Positions 36,805-46,554 of a stretch of 64,000 nucleotides of DNA are shown piece after piece. Source of the stretch: Rhodanobacteraceae bacterium. GTDB lineage: Bacteria; Pseudomonadota; Gammaproteobacteria; Xanthomonadales; SZUA-5. A program made the position numbers and the translations under genes. Under the pieces are notes generated by a model. The model was not told the DNA's origin. It saw nothing but the letters and a program-made list of their open reading frames with translations, and searched no databases. The DNA lies in the NCBI GenBank assembly GCA_016717705.1, contig JADKFD010000024.1:1-64000 (forward strand). The letters are read 5' to 3'. The stretch's first letter is position 1; every line of letters begins with the position of its first letter.

Positions 36805-38205
36805 ATGGCCCGCCCACTGACCCTGCATCCTGACCGACTATTCCCAGCCGATCCGGCGCTACGCTCGCTGACCCGGGCACTCTATGCAACGGTCGCTGAT
36901 GTGCCGATCCTGAGTCCGCACGGCCACACCGACCCGCAGTGGTTCGCCGACAATGCGCCCTTCGGCAACGCCACCGACCTCTTGCTGAAGCCGGATCACT
37001 ATCTGTTTCGCATGCTCTACAGCCAGGGCGTGCCGCTGGAGCAGTTGGGGATCGGCAACCCGGACGCCGATCCGCGCGCGGCCTGGCGTCTGCTGGCGCA
37101 GCGCTACCACTTGTTTCGCGGCACGCCGTCGCGCATCTGGCTGGACTGGGTGTTTGCGCAGGCTTTCGGCATCCAGGTTCAACTCGACGCAAGCACCGCG
37201 GACCACTATTACGACCACATCACCACGGCGCTGAGCACCGATGCCTTCCGTCCGCGCGCGCTGTTCGAGCGCTATCGCATCGAGGTACTGGCGACCACCG
37301 AATCGCCGCTCGACACGCTGGCGCATCACGCCGCGATCCGTACCAGCGGCTGGTCTGGCCGCGTCATCACCGCCTACCGGCCCGACCCCGTGGTCGATCC
37401 CGAGTTCGAGGGTTTCGCCGACAGTCTGGCGCGGCTGTCGCAGCTGACCGGCGAGGATGCGCTGAGCTGGGACGGTTACCTCGCCGCGCATCGCAAGCGT
37501 CGCGCGTTTTTTGCGTCGATGGGCGCCACGTCCACCGATCACGGCCACCCGACCGCTGCCACCGCCGATCTGTCGCCGACGGCCGCCGCCGCCCTGTTCC
37601 AGCGCGTGCAGCGCAGCGACGTCAGTGCCGGCGATGCCGAGTTGTTCCGCGCGCAGATGCTGACCGAAATGGCGAGCATGAGCGTGGACGACGGACTGGT
37701 CATGCAGATCCACCCGGGCTCTCTGCGCAACCACAATGCGGCGCTGTTTGCGCGTTTCGGCCGCGATCGCGGCGCCGACATCCCCACCCCAACGGACTAC
37801 GTCCATGCTCTCAGGCCGCTGCTGGCGCGTCACGGCAACAACCCGGATCTGACCATCATCCTGTTCACCCTGGATGAAACCGCTTACGCGCGCGAACTGG
37901 CGCCGCTGGCCGGCCACTACCCGGCGCTGCGCCTGGGCCCGGCGTGGTGGTTCCACGACGCGCCCGAAGGCATGCGCCGCTTCCGCCAGCAGGTGACCGA
38001 GACCGCCGGTTTCTACAACACGGTCGGCTTCAACGACGACACCCGCGCCTTTCTGTCGATCCCGGCGCGCCACGATGTCGCCCGGCGCATCGATTGCGGA
38101 TACCTCGCGCAACTGGTGGTCGAGCACCGGATCGAGGACTGGGAGGCGGCTGACCTCGCCTTCGAATTGAGCTACGGCCTGGCCAAGCGGGCGTATCGGC
38201 TGTGA
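36805..38205 (+). CDS. uxaC: Glucuronate isomerase
   Basis: A 466-residue protein, the usual length. Family blocks: LHPDRLFPADPALRSLTRALY, SPHGHTDPQWFADN with metal-binding His pair, DHYLFRMLYSQGV, EVLATTESPLD, QIHPGSLRNHN and PAWWFHDAPEGM. It converts D-glucuronate to fructuronate and galacturonate to tagaturonate. The ATG at 36805 has no strong ribosome site. Its stop overlaps the start of the next gene. Confidence 0.93.
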   Translation: MARPLTLHPDRLFPADPALRSLTRALYATVADVPILSPHGHTDPQWFADNAPFGNATDLLLKPDHYLFRMLYSQGVPLEQLGIGNPDADPRAAWRLLAQRYHLFRGTPSRIWLDWVFAQAFGIQVQLDASTADHYYDHITTALSTDAFRPRALFERYRIEVLATTESPLDTLAHHAAIRTSGWSGRVITAYRPDPVVDPEFEGFADSLARLSQLTGEDALSWDGYLAAHRKRRAFFASMGATSTDHGHPTAATADLSPTAAAALFQRVQRSDVSAGDAELFRAQMLTEMASMSVDDGLVMQIHPGSLRNHNAALFARFGRDRGADIPTPTDYVHALRPLLARHGNNPDLTIILFTLDETAYARELAPLAGHYPALRLGPAWWFHDAPEGMRRFRQQVTETAGFYNTVGFNDDTRAFLSIPARHDVARRIDCGYLAQLVVEHRIEDWEAADLAFELSYGLAKRAYRL

Positions 38206-39638
38206 GGCTGTGCGCCGCGACGCTGGATCGACTGCCCGACGGCCTCGCCCGCCCGGCGTATAGGCGCGCGGAACACGGCGCCGGCATCGTGCATGTCGGC
38301 ATCGGCGCCTTCCATCGCGCCCACCAGGCCGTCCATGCCGACGATGCCATGGCGAGCGGCGAACGCGACTGGCGCATCATCGGCGTGTCGCTGCGTTCGG
38401 ACGTGGTCGCCGCACAGCTGAATCCACAGGACGGGCTGTACACCCTGATCACGCGCTCGGCCGCCGGTGACGCGCTGCGTCTGATCGGTGCGGTCGAGCG
38501 CGTGCTGGTGGCGAGTACCCAGGCGCAGGCGGTGATCGCCGCGATCGCCGCGCCGGGCACGCATATCGTCAGCCTCACCATCACCGAAAAGGGCTATTGC
38601 CGCGCCAGCGACGGCAGCCTGGACCCGACGCTCGCCGACGCGGGCAGCGTCCATGCCCTGCTGCACCAGGGGCTGGCCGCGCGTCGGCACGCAGGCCGGC
38701 CCGGCCTGACGCTGCTCTGTTGCGACAATCTGGCCGGCAACGGCGTGCAGTTGGCGCGACTGCTGGGCGAGTATCTGGCGCGCCACGATCCGCACCTGAT
38801 CGACTGGTTCCAGCAGCACTGCAGTTGTCCATCGAGCATGGTCGATCGCATCGTGCCGGCGACCACGCCAGCCGATCGGGACGCACTGGCGCAGCAACTG
38901 GGGGTGCGTGACGAAGCTGCGGTGGTGACCGAAGCGTACAGTCAATGGGTCATCGAGGACCGCTTCGCCGGGCCGCGTCCCGAGTGGCAGCGCCTGGGCG
39001 TAAGGTTCGTCGCCGACGTCGCGCCCTGGGAGGCGGCCAAGCTGCGCATGCTCAACGGCGCCCATTCGGCGCTGGCCTACCTTGGCCTGGCGCGCGGCCA
39101 CGAGTTTGTTCACCAGGCCATCGCCGATCCGGTGATCGCGCCGCAGATCGAAGCATTGATGCTGGATGAGGCAGCGCCGACGCTGAGTCCAATGCCGGGT
39201 TTCGATGCGCGAAGCTATGCCAGCGCATTGCTCGAGCGCTTCGCCAACCCGGCGCTGCGCCACCGGCTGGCGCAGATCGCCATGGACGGCAGCCAGAAGA
39301 TTCCGCAACGCTGGCTGCAGACTCTTGCTGCGGCAATGCGCAGTGGCCGCGACACCCCGGCGATCCTCAACGCCCTTGCCGCCTGGGTGCGCCACAGTCA
39401 AGGCGCCAACGGTCTGGTAGACGACCCCTTGTCCGCCAGTTTCACCGCCCTGTGGAGCAGCGCCAGTCTGGAACAAGGCCTCGATGCCCTGTTCGGCGCC
39501 GGGCCGCCGCCGCTGATCGCACCGCTGAACGAAGAGTCGCGGCAGCGTCTGCTGGCGCTCCCTGCGGGCCTGATCAGGTCGGCGGGGACGGGGCGACCAG
39601 GACTCCTGCGGGGCGTGAGCATGGCCAGCGCACGATGA
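38202..39638 (+). CDS. uxuB: Fructuronate reductase / mannitol dehydrogenase family
   Basis: A 478-residue long-chain polyol dehydrogenase. GTG start at 38202 overlaps the uxaC stop. N-terminal NAD-binding part GIVHVGIGAFHRAHQAVH, then QDGLYTLITRS; C-terminal part with EKGYC, SCPSSMVDRIVPATT, WVIEDRF, KLRMLNGAHSALAY. The catalytic Lys sits in the family block near LRMLNGAH. Likely NADH-dependent reduction of fructuronate to mannonate, although with uxaA beside it a tagaturonate reductase role is possible. Confidence 0.85.
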   Translation: MRLCAATLDRLPDGLARPAYRRAEHGAGIVHVGIGAFHRAHQAVHADDAMASGERDWRIIGVSLRSDVVAAQLNPQDGLYTLITRSAAGDALRLIGAVERVLVASTQAQAVIAAIAAPGTHIVSLTITEKGYCRASDGSLDPTLADAGSVHALLHQGLAARRHAGRPGLTLLCCDNLAGNGVQLARLLGEYLARHDPHLIDWFQQHCSCPSSMVDRIVPATTPADRDALAQQLGVRDEAAVVTEAYSQWVIEDRFAGPRPEWQRLGVRFVADVAPWEAAKLRMLNGAHSALAYLGLARGHEFVHQAIADPVIAPQIEALMLDEAAPTLSPMPGFDARSYASALLERFANPALRHRLAQIAMDGSQKIPQRWLQTLAAAMRSGRDTPAILNALAAWVRHSQGANGLVDDPLSASFTALWSSASLEQGLDALFGAGPPPLIAPLNEESRQRLLALPAGLIRSAGTGRPGLLRGVSMASAR

Positions 39639-39714
39639 CGTCACACGGTCCGGCTACCGAAACGTCACAAGCATCAGACGGGTCTCGAACAGCGGTCAAC
39701 CGAGGATTCCCGGT

Positions 39715-42143
39715 TCAATCCAGATCGCGCCCGATGCGCACACCAAGGCCGAAGTAGCGATACGACGGATCGGCAAGGAAACGACAGGCCGAGCGCACGC
39801 TGGCCTGGTGAAACGCCCAGGCGCCACCGCGGTAGGGGCGTCGCTCCGGCGACCCACCCGCGCACCAGGTGCAGGCGTTGCCGGCCATGCCGCGCACGCC
39901 GTAAGGACTTTCGTCGACCGGATGGCTGTCGACTGCGGTGGTCGACGACAGCCCCTGGACGCTGTCGCGCATGCGCGAAAAAGTGGCGTCGAAGCCATCG
40001 CCCCACGGATACATCCGGCCATCGACGCCGCGAGCCGCCTTCTCCCACTCGTCGTTGCCCAGCAGCCGAGCGCCGCTCCAACGGGCGTAGGCGTCAGCGC
40101 ACCACCAGTCGATATCGACCACCGGTCCGTCCGCCGGCCAGGACTCTGGAAGCACGAAACGCAGGCCGTCGCGGCTGCCGACGAACGGCCCACCGGTCTG
40201 TTCGCGCGGCGCGCAGCGCTGCGCCTGTTCCAGGTCTCCGGCGGCGACCAGCGCATCGAGGAAGGCCTGGTACTCGCGGTTGGTCACGGCAAAGCGGTTG
40301 ATCATGAAAGCGTCCAGCCAGACGCGCTCGGATCGGCCCGATCCACTCGCCATCGCGTCGCCGCCACGCTGGTACCAACCGCAGGGCACATAGATTTCGC
40401 CAGCGCGCAGCGCATCGAGCGCCGGTAGCCATACCTTGCGCGGCTGCGACTGCCCGGGGGCCACACCATCCCAGTGCTCGAGTCGACCGATGCTGACTGG
40501 ATAGCGCACCGTCGCCCGGCCCGCGGCCGTGATCACCAGCAACCAGTCGCCCTTCGCCAGGGGCACGCCGAGCAAGGGCGTCTGTCCCAGTATTCCGGCC
40601 GACTCGGCGACCCGCCGTCGGCCGCGTTCGACGTAGCGGTACAGCTCGACCGTTGCGCCGGCAGGCTCGGTGACCAGCGTCAGACGCCGGCGCCCGCGAG
40701 CCAAAGCGCGTGTTCGCCGCGATCATGGCTGCGCAGCAGCGACTCGAGACGGCGCGCGTCGGGATCGTGTTCCTGCTCGGCTTGCTCATGGCGACGCCGA
40801 TAGTGGCTGGCCAGCGCCGCATGCGCCTCGGATAGATCAGGCGCATCGGACAGCGCTGCGTGCAACAGGCGCAGCACCTGACTCTCTGCGACTTCGACGC
40901 GTTCCGACAGCTGTTTCGCCTGGTCTTCGAGATCCCAGGCTGGCTGCTTCTGTTCGGCAGTATCCCAGGGCTTCAGTTCTTCGAGTCGCTCGCGCGCCTG
41001 GCGCAGCAGAGACTGCGCGCGGGCTTCCAGTTCTGCCAATGCGGGCAGCAGTGACTGCGCCTGCGCCACCCGCGCCAGACCCTGCTCGCGGCGCCGGGCG
41101 CCTTCGATCCACGCCGCGATTTCCTGCGCCAGCGCCGCCGCGTTGGCGAAGCGCTCGTCTGGCTCGCGCGCCATCGCGCGCTGGCAGGCGGCCACCAGTT
41201 CATCGGGCATGGGCAGCCGCGCACCCTGGCGACGCGGATGCACCAGGACAGAGGAAAGATCGATGGTTGCACCGGCGGCGGTGGCGTTGTGCGCGACCAC
41301 CGTGGTCTCGGCGGCTGAAGGCGGTCGACTGGCGACGGCCGTACGAACGGACAGCTGATGCAGCGGCACTGGCGGGCCGTTGATGACTTGCTGCAACACG
41401 GCGTCAGCACTGCCCTCGGGAAACGGCGAGCGCCCGGCGAGGATCTGATAGAGGATGGCGCCCAGCGAATAAACATCGCTGGCTGGTCCGATCCGCTCGT
41501 TGTGCCCACGCGCCTGTTCCGGTGGCATGTAGGCGGGCGTACCCGAAACCGTGCCCAGGCTGGTCGCCAGCGCATCGTCTTCGGAGCGCACGGTATGCAC
41601 CGCGCCCACACCGGCTGCGCGACCAACGACCATCGCCAGGCCCCAGTCGAGCACCAGCACTTCTCCGAATTGCCCGACCATGATGTTCTGCGGCTTGAGG
41701 TCGCGATGCACCACGCCGCGCGAGTGCGCATAGGCGACCGCATCGCAGACCGCACGGAAGGCGTCGATCAGGCGGCGGAACGACCAGCCGTCGGCGCTCG
41801 TTCCGCCGCGATCATGGTCCGCCTGGTCGTGGACGTCGTCGATCACCTGGGCCAGCGTTCGCCCCTGGACTTCCTTCATCGTGAAGTAGATGCGGCCGTC
41901 GGCCAGCCGACCGATCTCGTGCACCGGCACGATGCCGGGATGCTGCAACTGGGCCGTTGCCTGGGCTTCTTCAACGAAGCGCGCGGCGGCGCCGGCGTCG
42001 GCCGACCACTCGGGGCGCAGGATCTTCATCGCCATCAGGCGATTGAGCCGGCGGTCGCAGACGCGACGAACCTCGCCCATCCCACCCAAACCGATGAGCC
42101 CGAGGTCTTCGTAATCCGCGGAAACCAACGCCTGGATATTCAT
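39715..42143 (-). CDS. Ser/Thr protein kinase fused to a formylglycine-generating-enzyme (SUMF1-like) domain (frameshifted)
   Basis: Begins at ATG 42143 (MNIQALVSADYEDLG). Kinase domain residues 12-~360: GLGGMGEV loop (18-25), Lys40, HRDLKPQN (146-153), DWG in place of DFG (166-168), TPAYMPPEQA. A helical segment follows. The first frame stops at 40680, but one base shifted near 40684 the sequence goes on with a PEGA-like beta domain (LTLVTEPAGATVELYRY) and an FGE/SUMF1 domain (PCGWYQRGGD, FMINRFAVTNREYQAFLD, WEKAARGVDGRMYPWGD, GMAGNACTWC, PYRGGAW, ending FGLGVRIGRDLD). Kinase-FGE fusions are known; the FGE part may bind or modify proteins. No signal peptide. Confidence 0.8.
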
Positions 42144-42371
42144 GCGGCATCCCGGTCTGCAGACGAGGATATCGCACAATTCAGACCGTCAGCTCTGCCT
42201 GCTGCCAATGAACCGCGCCGGCGCGTCGCCGGCTGACGCTGGCAGCGTCGTTCACGGCGCAACCACAACCAGAGCGATGATGTCCGTCGCGATGATCTGC
42301 AGTTCGATGGCTTTGCGTACTGATGGGATACAGGCGCCACGCCTGCCACCCGACAAGGACATCCGATCGCC

Positions 42372-42857
42372 ATGAAACGTACTGTATTCGCCCTCAGCCT
42401 GCTTGCCGCACTCACGCTGGCAGGCTCCCCAGCCGCCCACGCTGCTGCGAGCACGCAACCCGGCCATGGCCTGAAACTGAATAGCGCAAGGCTCAATGGC
42501 GCCAAACTCAACGGCGCGAAGTTCAACGGCCCGGGCATCGTGGTGCAAGGACGGACGATGAATGGCCCCGGCCTCATCCTGCAGGGTCGGAACTTCAACG
42601 GCCCGGGCATCATCCTGCAAGGCCGGACTTTGAATGGTCCCGGCCTGGTCCTCCAGGGCAAAGCCTTCAATGGGCCCGTACTGCAGGGCAACCGGTTCAA
42701 TGGCGCGCGCATGAATGGCAGCGGGCACACCGGCTTCGAAGCACCTCTCGATGCGCTGGTCTCCAGCGCAGACTGCAGCGCACCGCCGCCGGCCCGCGAA
42801 TGGCCGCTGAGCGCGCTGAGCGCGTCCAGCGTCGACGTGCGTCTGGCCAAGCGCTGA
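42372..42857 (+). CDS. Exported LNG-repeat protein
   Basis: A 161-residue protein with a signal peptide (TVFALSLLAALTLAGSPAAHA). Residues about 33-115 are short repeats built on LNG/FNG: LNSARLNGAKLNGAKFNG, then NGPGIVVQGRTM, NGPGLILQGRNF and so on, five times at 12-13 residues. The pattern is related to pentapeptide-like solenoids. In many ADYC-domain proteins such LNG repeats precede the ADYC domain in one chain; here the ADYC domain is in the next gene, 18 bases downstream. Confidence 0.7.
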   Translation: MKRTVFALSLLAALTLAGSPAAHAAASTQPGHGLKLNSARLNGAKLNGAKFNGPGIVVQGRTMNGPGLILQGRNFNGPGIILQGRTLNGPGLVLQGKAFNGPVLQGNRFNGARMNGSGHTGFEAPLDALVSSADCSAPPPAREWPLSALSASSVDVRLAKR

Positions 42858-42875
42858 GCGGGGGAGCATTCAGCC

Positions 42876-43688
42876 ATGCGACGACTCCTGTGCGTACTCG
42901 CGCTGCTGCTGTCGGCACCGGCCCTGCTGGCCAGTGAAATGCGCGTCGAAGGCACCGCCATCGTGGTGACCGACGAGTCCGGGCAGGAGCGGCGCGGCGC
43001 CGAGCTGGATGGCGCCGAACTGGATCTCGGCGCCATCGGCACGCTGCGCATCGTCAAGTCGTCGCTGGACGCCCAGGCGCGTTTTCCGGACGAGGTCTGG
43101 CTGCTGCAAGGTGAGCTGCGTGCGCCTGGAATGAGCCAGTTCGAGTCGATCTGCACGCCGGATGCGAGCGGCGACACGCGCATGGTGATCTACAGCGGCT
43201 ACTTCGACGACGAGTTCCGCTATGTCGCTGCCAGCGAGCGCTTCAGCGTGAGCTGCGTCAGTGGCGTCGAAGGCAAATGCCTGCGCTGGGGCTACCTGCC
43301 CTGGCGCAAGGCACCGATCGGCGGCGCCTCGCTGGCACCGTATTACGAGAGCTGTATCCGTCTGGCGCGCGCCGATTATTGTGGCGACGACCAGCCGACC
43401 ACGCGCGACGGCACCAGCATCGATATCTACGACCGCGTTGGCGTGCAACAGCCAACGCCGGATCTCGCCGATTACCACTTCGAGGCGGGCTGGGGAACGC
43501 GTGGGGCGCTCTGCGTGCACCATGCGCGGATTGCCGACAATCTTGTCCTTGGCGATCTTCCCGGCAACTGCCCGCGATTGTCGACCCAGGTGATCGGGGC
43601 GGTTTGCGACGAGCAGCGCGCGAGTGAGTTGGGGGCGCTGCTCTTCAATCGGTCGAAGATCAGTGCTGTGGCGGTTGCGTCGCCCTGA
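42876..43688 (+). CDS. Exported ADYC-domain protein
   Basis: A 270-residue protein with signal peptide LLCVLALLLSAPALLA. The N-terminal mature part keeps a remnant of the LNG-type repeat (GAELDGAELDLGAIG). The rest contains many cysteines and the name-giving motif RADYCGDD near residue 168, as well as CVSGVEGKCLRWGY and YYESCIR. ADYC domains are known mainly from myxobacteria; function unknown. It follows the LNG-repeat gene closely, so the pair is likely co-expressed and co-exported. Confidence 0.8.
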   Translation: MRRLLCVLALLLSAPALLASEMRVEGTAIVVTDESGQERRGAELDGAELDLGAIGTLRIVKSSLDAQARFPDEVWLLQGELRAPGMSQFESICTPDASGDTRMVIYSGYFDDEFRYVAASERFSVSCVSGVEGKCLRWGYLPWRKAPIGGASLAPYYESCIRLARADYCGDDQPTTRDGTSIDIYDRVGVQQPTPDLADYHFEAGWGTRGALCVHHARIADNLVLGDLPGNCPRLSTQVIGAVCDEQRASELGALLFNRSKISAVAVASP

Positions 43689-43718
43689 TCGTCGTCACGC
43701 GCGGGCTGGTGCTTGCCT

Positions 43719-43794
43719 ATCGCGCGCAAGCGCGCTCCTACAAATCTTGCGTAGACCTTCGGTAAATTTGTAGGAGCGCGCTCGCGCGCGATGC
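43719..43794. repeat. Inverted REP pair (family B)
   Basis: Arms ATCGCGCGCAAGCGCGCTCC and GGAGCGCGCTCGCGCGCGAT face each other around a ~25-base spacer that resembles the spacer of the copy at 51502-51579. It lies between convergent gene ends and may act on both transcripts. Confidence 0.85.
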
Positions 43795-43834
43795 TTTGCT
43801 CCCAGAGCAACGCTCGCGCGAACTCAGTCAGACA

Positions 43835-46180
43835 TCACGACCCCGAAGCCGCCAACGCCCGGTCTCGCGGCGACTTCCAACCTGCCGGCGGCTCGGTCGG
43901 GAAACCGAAATGGGCGGCTTTGCGCACCATCGCTTCAATTTCGCCAAGCTCACGCTGATCCTTGTCGTAGCGCGCTGCCGAGTACTCGGCATTTTGCGTT
44001 GACGTCAGCCCGGATAGCACCTCCACCAGATACGCCATGCGGTTCGCCTGCGCCTGGATGGCCCGATCCTCCTCCGAGCCCGGTGCCAGGCCGGCCACGA
44101 TGATGGCGCCGAAAGTCCCCGTCATCTGGTTGCCGCTGTCCATCGCCATCCGCTTGCCGACGGCGATGCAGTCTGCGCGCGCGCCGGCATCATCCGGCAT
44201 CGCCGGAAAACCCGCCTGCGGATTGCACATGCGCACGATCTGCGTCAGCAGGGACATCGGGCGCGACCAGGATTCGAAGTGCCCAACCGTGACCTCCACC
44301 GCCTGATCGGGAACCAGGATGCGTGCAGGCTCCGCCACCAGTGCCGGCGGCGCCACGCCGGCTTCGACCATGGCGTCCACGTGGACATTGCGCATGCGCG
44401 CAAGCTGACGCCCGAAGTCCTTGCGCGAGACCGCTTCGTGCAGCGCCGCGTAGGCCTCCGGACCCTTGCGGCGCGCCGCCAGCACCAGCCACGCGTAACC
44501 GTCGTCCGGCTGCACCCGCACCAACTGCTCGGCGGCATCCGGCTGCGCGCATTGATCCTCCATGGGCCCCGTGCAAAAGGTCGCCGCGACATGCCGGGCG
44601 AAGGCGTCATCAGACTCGATCGCCAGGGCGCGATCAAGCAATTGCTTCACGCGCAGCGGTTGCGCCAGCTTCTGCTCGTCCTGCCACGCCAGGATCGCGG
44701 CCTTGACCAGCGCATCCGGGTCTCCCTTGGCTTCCAGCGCGGCGATCACCTGCTGGCGATAGCCGACACCGAGCACCTCGACCACCTGGCGCATCAACTG
44801 AAGCAACTCGTCGCGCGAGCGATCGTCGGCCAGCGCCTGGGCAAAACCACCGAGCACTGCCGCCTGGCGCGTCGGATCGTCGGGCAGGCGTTGCTGCAGC
44901 CAGTCGATGATCTCGCGCGCGGCGCGCCGTTCGCGCCCCACTTGGGCGATGCGCGGATCGTATTTCCCGGGCGGAACATTGGCGGGCGGCTGCGGCTGCG
45001 CTTGCACGCTGTGCGCATACAGACGCCCGCCGAGCGCGGCCGAGAGCTGCGCCAGTTCGCGCTGCTCGGCCTCGGCGTGGCGCGCAGCCTCGGAGTGCTG
45101 CCACAGACTCAGCGTCGCCACGGTGCCGAGTGAGATGGCGGCAAAAGCCGTGGCTGTTGCCAGCGCCAGCTTCGGCTCGCGGCGCAGCCAGCGACCCGCA
45201 CGTTCGAACCAGCCTGGACTGCGCACGCTGACCGGCAGACCGGCCTCGACCTTGCGCAGATCCTCGCTCAGTTCGCGCACGCTGCGGTAGCGATCGGCCT
45301 GATCCAGCGCCAGACATTTGCTGCAGATGGCGGCCAGGTCGCGATCCACCGTCGGTGCCAGTTCGCGCAAGTTGCGAATCTGCCCGGCGAGAGCGCGCCG
45401 GATCAGATCGGCCGCAACGCCCTGACCGTGCGGCGATACACCGCTGAGGCAGCGATAGAGCAAGGCACCGAGGGCATAGATGTCGGTGGCCACGGTCAGC
45501 CGGTATTGCTTGATCAGGATTTGCTCGGGGGCCATGAATGCCGGCGTTCCGGAGACTTCCTGCGCATCGACACCACCATTGGCGTCCATGTGGCGCGCCA
45601 GGCCGAAATCCGCCACCAGCGGTTCGCCGCGGGCGTCGATCAGAATGTTGGCGGGCTTCAGGTCCAGGTGCAAAAGGCCCAACCGGTGTGCGTAGTCAAC
45701 CGCCTCGCAGACCTTGAGCATCAGCGACAGCAGTTCCTTGCCGACAACTGGCGCACGCCACAGGCGCGCCTCCAGCGACTCGCCTTCGATCAGCGGCATC
45801 GAGTAGTAATGAATCTCGCCGATCGAGCCGACCTCGAACACCGGCACGATGTTGGGATGCACCAGCCGCGCCGCGGCGCGTGCCTCACCGAGAAAGCGCG
45901 TGACCTGCAGGGTGTCGGCCATGCCGCTGGCGATGAACTTCAGCGCCACCGTGCGATCGAGGCTGCGCTGACGCGCGCGGTAGACCACGCCCATGCCACC
46001 GCGGCCGAGTTCTGCGAGCAGCTCAAAATCGCCGAACTGGCGCTGGGCGGGGTCGTTGAAGTCGAGGGTGGGCCACACCCAGTTTTGGCCGTCGACGCTG
46101 CTGGCCATCGCCACGCGCGCCAGCGAGTACAGGTGCGAGGATTCCAGTTCCGGGTTTTTTGCAACGGTTTCGGGGGACAA
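43835..46180 (-). CDS. Membrane Ser/Thr protein kinase with a C-terminal sensor-like region
   Basis: A 781-residue protein. Kinase domain residues 52-~320 with loop GRGGMGVV (59-66), Lys81, DFG (191-193) and TPAFMAPEQ. The catalytic loop reads HLDLKPAN (171-178), Leu replacing the Arg of HRD, so it is a non-RD kinase. A membrane helix lies at about 341-362 (ALATATAFAAISLGTVATLSLW). The outer 400 residues are helical with TPR-like features and several Cys, with no domain that I recognise. The start is TTG at 46180; an ATG at codon 25 is an alternative. Fourth gene in a neighbourhood rich in kinases. Confidence 0.8.
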   Translation of the reverse strand: MSPETVAKNPELESSHLYSLARVAMASSVDGQNWVWPTLDFNDPAQRQFGDFELLAELGRGGMGVVYRARQRSLDRTVALKFIASGMADTLQVTRFLGEARAAARLVHPNIVPVFEVGSIGEIHYYSMPLIEGESLEARLWRAPVVGKELLSLMLKVCEAVDYAHRLGLLHLDLKPANILIDARGEPLVADFGLARHMDANGGVDAQEVSGTPAFMAPEQILIKQYRLTVATDIYALGALLYRCLSGVSPHGQGVAADLIRRALAGQIRNLRELAPTVDRDLAAICSKCLALDQADRYRSVRELSEDLRKVEAGLPVSVRSPGWFERAGRWLRREPKLALATATAFAAISLGTVATLSLWQHSEAARHAEAEQRELAQLSAALGGRLYAHSVQAQPQPPANVPPGKYDPRIAQVGRERRAAREIIDWLQQRLPDDPTRQAAVLGGFAQALADDRSRDELLQLMRQVVEVLGVGYRQQVIAALEAKGDPDALVKAAILAWQDEQKLAQPLRVKQLLDRALAIESDDAFARHVAATFCTGPMEDQCAQPDAAEQLVRVQPDDGYAWLVLAARRKGPEAYAALHEAVSRKDFGRQLARMRNVHVDAMVEAGVAPPALVAEPARILVPDQAVEVTVGHFESWSRPMSLLTQIVRMCNPQAGFPAMPDDAGARADCIAVGKRMAMDSGNQMTGTFGAIIVAGLAPGSEEDRAIQAQANRMAYLVEVLSGLTSTQNAEYSAARYDKDQRELGEIEAMVRKAAHFGFPTEPPAGWKSPRDRALAASGS

Positions 46181-46554
46181 GGCAGTTCTCTGCAGTGGGT
46201 GTCATCCACCCCAATACGGCCAGGGTACGAATGATGACAGTCTTGCCGCAGAGAATTCTGGCGCGGGACCCGGTGTTTGCGACGCGGGCTCTGGTATGCC
46301 GATGTATCGCGCAGCGATTCACCGGCGGGAGCTTGCGGCAAGCACCCGGTGAACTCGATGGAGCCGCGTACACCGGGCTAACTGCAGGCGCGAGCTTCAA
46401 GCCTTGGGTCGCGAAGCGATTCACCGTCAAGGCCTCCCACAACCTGTGCGCATGAAGCGGTCACCGGCGGCAACAGGCCTAGCCGTTGTACCGCGTATCG
46501 TTCAGCAGCAGAGCTGCCGCAAGCGGTGAACGCGATGGAGCTGCGTACACCGAG
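46181..46554. repeat. Intergenic region with two diverged family A repeats
   Basis: Copies at 46283-46380 (close to the units at 615-1012) and 46480-46559 (degenerate), with partial sequence between them. The palindrome TTCACCGG...CCGGTGAA is intact in the first. No gene is supported. Confidence 0.75.
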
